Part shown: positions 7,136 to 10,199 of the stretch, piece by piece | Layout: each line of letters opens with the position of its first letter | How positions within the stretch are numbered: the stretch's first letter is position 1 | Source of the DNA: an uncultured Ignavibacteriales bacterium | GTDB taxonomy: Bacteria; Bacteroidota; Ignavibacteria; Ignavibacteriales; Ignavibacteriaceae | Reading direction: 5' to 3' | Length of the DNA: 10,199 nt | Assembly: GCA_913053915.1 (NCBI GenBank) | Contig: CAJXGP010000035.1 | Coordinates: 1-10,199 of the forward strand | Translations under genes and position numbers: made by a program | The notes under the pieces: model-generated | The model's input: only the letters and a program-made list of their open reading frames with translations | Databases searched by the model: none | Told to the model about the DNA's origin: nothing

Positions 7136-8149
7136 TCATTGTAAAATTTCTGCAATTAACACCGAAACAACCGATTTACTATCCGTAGAAGTGGTCTTAA
7201 TTATAACATCGGCTTTAAGCAAAGCCTGAAATACATTATACAAATCTTTATCGGAGAATAACTTTCTAGCTTTTAGATATTCCTTGTAATAATAAGGATG
7301 TGTACCGACTATTTTTGCAGCAGCCTGGTTTGGGATCTTCTTTTCAATTAATTCATTAACCCGTGAAATACCTGTAAAATATCTAGTCAACATATAAATA
7401 ATAAATACCGGCTCCGCCCCTTGCTCTAACAATTCTAAAGCAATTTTAAGAGATGCAGCTTTATCTTTTTTACCAATATTGCTTTGTAAATCGAAGATGG
7501 AATATTCTTTCAAATGAGTGGATAGCGACCTTATGTTCTTAAGGGTTATCTTTTTCGTTTCTCCTAAATAAGTAAATATCTTTTCCAGCTGAGCTTTAAG
7601 CGAATTTCTATTTTCACCTACTATATCCAAAAGTATTTGAGCATTTTCAGAGTTTAATATTTTTCCTTTGGATTCGGAATAATTTATTAACCAATCAATT
7701 AAATTTTTTCCTTTAACACTATTAGTCGTATAAATAAAATTCTTTGTAATTAACTCTTTGTAAAATTTTGTATCGAGATTAACAATATTACCGTTATGCA
7801 ACAAAACCAGAATTGTAAAATCGGGAGGATCTTTTACATAATTAGATAATATTTTTTTATCTCTAATTTTTTCGAATTCTTTAAGTATAATTAATTTTTT
7901 CCCGGAGCCGAATGGAAACGTTGATGCTAAATCAAGAACTTCGGATAAACTTTTATCATCCCCGTAAAATATTTCTTTATCGAAATCAGAGACTAAAAAC
8001 GGTTTGGCTTTATTTTCTATCAGTTCCAAACAACTTTGTATGCCGTAAGAATCCTCTCCAAACAAATAATATACGGGAAGCAATTTTCCTTGCTGCAGAT
8101 TTTTAACAGCTTGATTTATTGAGGGTACATTAAATTTTATTTTCGACAT
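7136..8149 (-). CDS. holA: DNA polymerase III subunit delta
   Basis: This 337-residue protein is the delta subunit of the clamp loader, which opens the beta sliding clamp and loads it on DNA for the replicative polymerase. The N-terminal AAA+-like domain begins INQAVKNLQQGKLLPVYYLFGEDSYGIQSCLELI (about 11-44), with the LFGEDSY block that replaces a Walker A site. Next come a segment with LASTFPFGSGKKLIILKEFEK (about 74-94), a middle domain with LLDIVGENRNSLKAQLEKI (delta-typical spacing), and a C-terminal collar domain containing FDLQSNIGKKDKAASLKIALELLEQGAEPVFIIYMLTRYF. Length is normal for the family, and the lack of an ATPase motif is expected. Start: ATG at 8149 with AGGGA 5 nt upstream. 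It appears monocistronic. Sequence identity in this family is low, so the call rests on block order, length and fold pattern. Confidence 0.93.
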   Translation of the reverse strand: MSKIKFNVPSINQAVKNLQQGKLLPVYYLFGEDSYGIQSCLELIENKAKPFLVSDFDKEIFYGDDKSLSEVLDLASTFPFGSGKKLIILKEFEKIRDKKILSNYVKDPPDFTILVLLHNGNIVNLDTKFYKELITKNFIYTTNSVKGKNLIDWLINYSESKGKILNSENAQILLDIVGENRNSLKAQLEKIFTYLGETKKITLKNIRSLSTHLKEYSIFDLQSNIGKKDKAASLKIALELLEQGAEPVFIIYMLTRYFTGISRVNELIEKKIPNQAAAKIVGTHPYYYKEYLKARKLFSDKDLYNVFQALLKADVIIKTTSTDSKSVVSVLIAEILQ

Positions 8150-8462
8150 CGTTCCCTTTTAATTTTTCATACTTAATTGCTTCATAAACCGCCATTTGCT
8201 TAATAATGAGATAACAATTCATTAATTTACAAAAGTAAGCAGATAAATGGAAAGGTTTTTTTATCCTGATAAGAACAAGCCGTAGATGATCTTAATTCTA
8301 TTATGAAAAGTTCTAAAAATACCTTTACCGAATTTGGTATTTAACAAAATTCAAAAAATATCTTGCCGATACATTTTTAACAGACTTCTAATTTTAGTAA
8401 TGAGAGGCATAAATTAATATAGCACAATCAATATATGAATCTAACCTATAAAAGTACTGATG

Positions 8463-8551
8463 TGTCATTCTAAACTCCGTGAAGAATCTCTAATCCATTG
8501 TAAAATAAGAAATCCTTTAGTTGCCTAGCTTCTTCGGAAGGACAATCAAGA
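8463..8551. repeat. Decayed dispersed palindromic element (TGTCATTCT / GAAGAATCTC type)
   Basis: The left arm reads TGTCATTCT, a few altered bases, then GTGAAGAATCTCTAATCC (from 8463). The right arm reads AATCCTTTAGTTGCC, TAGCTTCTTCGGAAGGACAA (ending about 8546). I recognise both arms as forms of the widespread bacterial intergenic repeat whose arms carry TGTCATTCTGAGC...GAAGAATCTC and ...CTTCTTCGGAAGGACAA. This copy has lost most of its pairing and is probably inactive. Recognition is from memory, not from a search. Confidence 0.6.
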
Positions 8552-8756
8552 TCCGCTCAATTTAGACATGATTTAAATCATATTAATTATAATATGTGAT
8601 TTTGTTTATATTACCGAAAAGTAGGCTTGTTATTGTGTTAGCAATTAATATTTTTGAATTTGATTTTTTTAGAAATAAAATAATTGGGCGAAAATCTGAA
8701 CTTTTTTGATTGAACTCAAAGATTAAAGCAAACATTTTGTTTTTATTTTTATCGTT

Positions 8757-8786
8757 TTGGACTTAAATAGAACATAGTGTTATTAT
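8757..8786 (+). promoter_or_regulatory. Candidate sigma-70-like promoter of the DUF427 gene
   Basis: TTGGAC (8757-8762) is followed after 18 nt by TATTAT (8781-8786), close to the TTGACA / TATAAT consensus. The start codon is 27 nt further on, with AAAGGA between. Spacing and position are good, but the background is very AT-rich. Confidence 0.35.
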
Positions 8787-8813
8787 AAAATAAATTGAAA
8801 GGAATGATTATAA

Positions 8814-9098
8814 ATGGTTAGAGCTATTTGGAATGGTGAAGTAGTAGCAGAAAGCAAGGAAATAAAACAAATTGAGGGACAACGTTTTTTCCCTCCGGAA
8901 TCTGTAAAAAAAGAATTCTTGAAAAAAAGCTTTACTCATTTTGTAGACCTGGAGAAGGGTACGGCTAATTATTATAATATTGCAGTAAAAGATAAAGTGA
9001 ATTGGAATGCAGCTTGGTATTTTCCTAAGCCGAATAAAAAAGTTACTCATATTAAAAATTATATTGCCTTCTCTCCTGCGGTGGATATAGAAGATTAA
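8814..9098 (+). CDS. DUF427 domain protein
   Basis: This 94-residue protein fits the DUF427 family (Pfam PF04248), a compact beta-rich domain of unknown biochemical role found widely in bacteria and fungi. Conserved blocks seen are AIWNGEVVAES (4-14), FFPPESV (25-31), KGTANYYNIAV (48-58), NAAWYFPKP (65-73) and HIKNYIAFSPAV (79-90), in the order and spacing I know for the family. It is a complete single-domain protein with no signal peptide or membrane span. Start: ATG at 8814 with AAAGGA about 11 nt upstream. It is the last gene in the AT-rich part, and its composition matches that part. The frame on the opposite strand across it is only the tail of an open frame coming from the right-hand segment and is not a gene here. 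Cellular role unknown. Confidence 0.95.
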   Translation: MVRAIWNGEVVAESKEIKQIEGQRFFPPESVKKEFLKKSFTHFVDLEKGTANYYNIAVKDKVNWNAAWYFPKPNKKVTHIKNYIAFSPAVDIED

Positions 9099-9828
9099 GT
9101 TTTATATAGTAGCTACAAAGTTCCAATTGCAAATAATTTAGACTATGAAGCGTCCATGATTGATTCAGACACAAACCTGGTCCGTGTGCCTTTTTCGCCT
9201 TTACCGTGGGTAACTGCGACGCCGCGGGACTACGTCGTGGCGCCCGATCCAGCCTTGCGGGAGGAGGCTCCCTCGCAGGGGGTCGCCGCGCGACGGCAGG
9301 CTCACCCCGGCGAGGGGCTGCACCCCGGGAACGGGCTGGATGCAGCAATGCAAAGCTCAAATCCTTTCCGGAGGTAGAGATCACGTTCCCGAGGACAATC
9401 GCCTTTGCATTCGTTGTGGCCCACGCAAGTGTACGGTGTCCGTTCGGCCCTCGAACCATCATCGGGATCAGCCCGACCTGCTCGAATTCCTTGTGCGGGA
9501 TTTTGATGAAATGATCAATGACAAAGGCGCCCTTGGTTGCGTGGCGAACCAGCGTGTAAAACGGCGCTTTGGGCGGACACACAGCCACAACCGGGTTGAC
9601 TGGGGGTAGTTGGGGAAGGACAAGACGCTTCTTTGAGTCGGGAATGGGCTTGGGCGTGGACAAGCACCACGTATTCGTTTCCGTCCCGAACGGTCCGTCG
9701 CTATTGATACCTTGATAGGAAACGCGAGGAAGATTGGACGATCGAACTGAAAACATCCACCCGAGGGCGAGGGCAATCAGAACGACGAAAAAAAGGAAGA
9801 AGATGGGGATGAAGACGGACTTTTTCAT
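9052..9828 (-). CDS. Membrane-anchored protein of unknown family; 3' part disrupted at the composition break
   Basis: Convincing coding runs from ATG 9828 to about 9340, some 162 residues. The start is MKKSVF, followed by a strong hydrophobic span (about residues 5-25, IPIFFLFFVVLIALALGW), so it is a signal anchor or signal peptide. The rest would be extracytoplasmic and includes PFGTETNTWCLSTPKP, VLPQLPPVNPVVAV, LVRHATKGAFVIDHFIKIP and MVRGPNGHRTLAWATTNAKAIVLGNV. Two Cys lie in the exported part. I do not recognise the family. GGGAG about 12 nt upstream supports the start; the frame stays open further upstream, but without support. After FALLHP (about 9340) it continues to 9052 as an Arg/Pro/Ala-rich low-complexity tail and then runs antisense through AT-rich DNA into the DUF427 gene. 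That tail looks non-native, so the true C-terminus is probably missing. Divergent from the helicase gene, 110 bp away. Confidence 0.5.
   Translation of the reverse strand: MKKSVFIPIFFLFFVVLIALALGWMFSVRSSNLPRVSYQGINSDGPFGTETNTWCLSTPKPIPDSKKRLVLPQLPPVNPVVAVCPPKAPFYTLVRHATKGAFVIDHFIKIPHKEFEQVGLIPMMVRGPNGHRTLAWATTNAKAIVLGNVISTSGKDLSFALLHPARSRGAAPRRGEPAVARRPPAREPPPARLDRAPRRSPAASQLPTVKAKKAHGPGLCLNQSWTLHSLNYLQLELCSYYIKLNLLYPPQERRQYNF
9180..9345. other. Very GC-rich block at the boundary between the AT-rich and GC-rich segments
   Basis: GC is about 37% in 9121-9180, about 60% in 9181-9240 and nearly 80% in 9241-9300, then falls to about 53% by 9361-9420 (counts by eye). Several self-complementary pieces lie inside: TGCGGGAG/CTCCCTCGCA (bulged), GTCGC-CGC-GCGAC (perfect 5-bp stem) and CCCC-GGCGA-GGGG. 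A plus-strand frame through it (ending at TAG about 9375) has high GC at third positions and could be the tail of another gene. Neither reading is proven. Confidence 0.5.
9247..9341. repeat. 8-bp perfect inverted repeat enclosing nested hairpins
   Basis: ATCCAGCC (9247-9254) and GGCTGGAT (9334-9341) are perfect inverted copies that bracket most of the GC-rich block and its internal stems. The right copy coincides with the point where the minus-strand unknown protein stops looking coding. It could be the base stem of a structured RNA or small palindromic element, or chance pairing in GC-rich DNA. Confidence 0.35.
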
Positions 9829-9874
9829 TCGATCACAGACTCCCAAGCAGACCCTGCATTTCCCGAGTGGGTAT

Positions 9875-9894
9875 GGTATCGTAACGAGTATACC
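9875..9894. promoter_or_regulatory. Short inverted repeat in the divergent promoter gap
   Basis: GGTAT (9875-9879) and ATACC (9890-9894) are inverted copies 10 nt apart, in the 110-bp gap between the unknown membrane protein (minus) and the helicase (plus). A dyad in a divergent gap fits an operator, but five bases per arm is short and no regulator is nearby. Confidence 0.2.
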
Positions 9895-9938
9895 GAACAA
9901 GCAATCCACATTCAACCGCTCGCACGGGAATGGTCCGT

Positions 9939-10199
9939 ATGGATTTCGATGAGAATCAGAAACAGGTGGTTGCCCATGGGAGCGGGCACGCGCTGATCCT
10001 GGCCGGGGCCGGATCTGGAAAGACGGCCTGTTGCGTGGGGCGCTGCGTCCAGCGCATCCAATCCGGCATCCCCCCAGTCTCCATCCTGCTGCTCACCTTC
10101 ACGAACAAGGCGGCGCGCGAGATGAGGCTGCGTGTCCGCGACCTCATCGGCGGCCCGGCCGAGGCCCTGTGGCTCGGCACTTTCCATTCCCTGGGCGCG
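9939..10199 (+). CDS. UvrD/Rep (PcrA-like) superfamily 1A DNA helicase, N-terminal part
   Basis: The first 87 residues of an ATP-dependent 3'-5' DNA helicase of the UvrD/Rep/PcrA group, cut by the window end. The Q motif region is DENQKQVVAHG (4-14), Walker A is LAGAGSGKT (21-29), motif Ia is LTFTNKAAREM (52-62) and motif Ib is GTFHSLGA (80-87). Order and spacing are those of the family, which acts in nucleotide excision repair, mismatch repair or replication restart. The start is taken at ATG 9939, since MDFDENQK matches the usual short N-terminus and GGGA lies 9 nt upstream. An in-frame ATG at 9930 would add three residues and has no spaced SD. The preceding in-frame stop is TAA at 9882. 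High GC at third codon positions contrasts strongly with every gene left of 9100. Family certain; UvrD, PcrA or Rep cannot be chosen from this fragment. Confidence 0.96.
   Translation, partial: MDFDENQKQVVAHGSGHALILAGAGSGKTACCVGRCVQRIQSGIPPVSILLLTFTNKAAREMRLRVRDLIGGPAEALWLGTFHSLGA

Larger units (their letters stand above)
8150..8813. other. 664-bp gene-free divergent region between holA and the DUF427 gene
   Basis: No frame longer than a few dozen codons looks coding on either strand, and I see no tRNA-like cloverleaf. It should contain the holA promoter (minus) and the DUF427 promoter (plus, candidate at 8757-8786). It includes a decayed intergenic repeat (8463-8551). The rest is AT-rich with nothing I recognise; for example, 8150-8460 holds no clear hairpin followed by a T run. 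Confidence 0.7.

Noticed and set aside
8808..9050. Minus-strand open frame across the DUF427 gene
   Set aside because: Antisense shadow; the plus strand matches a known domain and has promoter and SD candidates.
9180..9350. GC-rich block as tRNA, SRP RNA, tmRNA, RNase P RNA or integron attC site
   Set aside because: None of the invariant motifs of these RNAs or sites is present on either strand.
9206..9776. Several open frames of about 70-100 codons on both strands in the GC-rich part
   Set aside because: They overlap the better supported membrane-protein frame, whose start, hydrophobic span and codon pattern fit a real gene. Long open frames are expected by chance in GC-rich DNA.
1..10199. 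A complete defence system, prophage, insertion sequence or biosynthetic cluster
   Set aside because: No transposase, integrase, nuclease-effector set or cluster enzymes can be seen. The lone helicase fragment at the edge is not enough to claim one.

Overview
The window has two unlike parts. Positions 1 to about 9180 are AT-rich (roughly 35-40% GC by eye). They carry a gene set that suggests the Ignavibacteria/Chlorobi/Bacteroidetes assemblage: mitochondrial-type aconitase, a long GroES paralogue, type B ribosomal protein L31, an ECF sigma factor with a partner membrane protein, DNA polymerase III delta (HolA), a DUF4097-type repeat protein and a DUF427 protein. The lineage is inferred from protein resemblance and composition only. 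From about 9180 to the end, GC rises abruptly to about 55-78% and codon use changes. That part holds a membrane-anchored protein of unknown family (minus strand) and the start of a UvrD/Rep-type helicase (plus strand, cut by the window end). The change is sharp enough that a chimeric assembly or a recent transfer boundary must be considered.

Layout: 1-619 (minus) is the exonuclease part of a family B DNA polymerase (DNA polymerase II) with a broken 5' end that also runs off the left edge. A perfect 8-bp hairpin (689-712) separates it from aconitase (726-2987, minus). A gene-free stretch leads to the GroES paralogue (3385-3759, minus), and another leads to the exported DUF4097-type protein (4149-5120, plus). 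Convergent to that is a minus-strand block in transcriptional order ECF sigma factor (6853-6266), putative anti-sigma factor (6257-5631) and rpmE2 (5535-5281). holA follows at 7136-8149 (minus). About 660 bp without a gene contains a decayed palindromic repeat, then the DUF427 gene (8814-9098, plus). After the composition break come a very GC-rich foldable block, the unknown membrane protein and the divergent helicase.

Functional links: the sigma and anti-sigma genes are almost certainly co-transcribed and form a regulatory pair. The exported DUF4097 protein nearby is a possible but unproven output. Aconitase (TCA cycle), HolA (clamp loader), L31 (ribosome) and the GroES paralogue (folding) are unrelated housekeeping genes. 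I found no tRNA, rRNA, CRISPR array or intact mobile element. I do not see a clear new defence or other multi-gene system. The points most worth a second look are the broken polymerase, the junction near 9180 with its GC-rich block, and the very regular 18-residue repeat protein.
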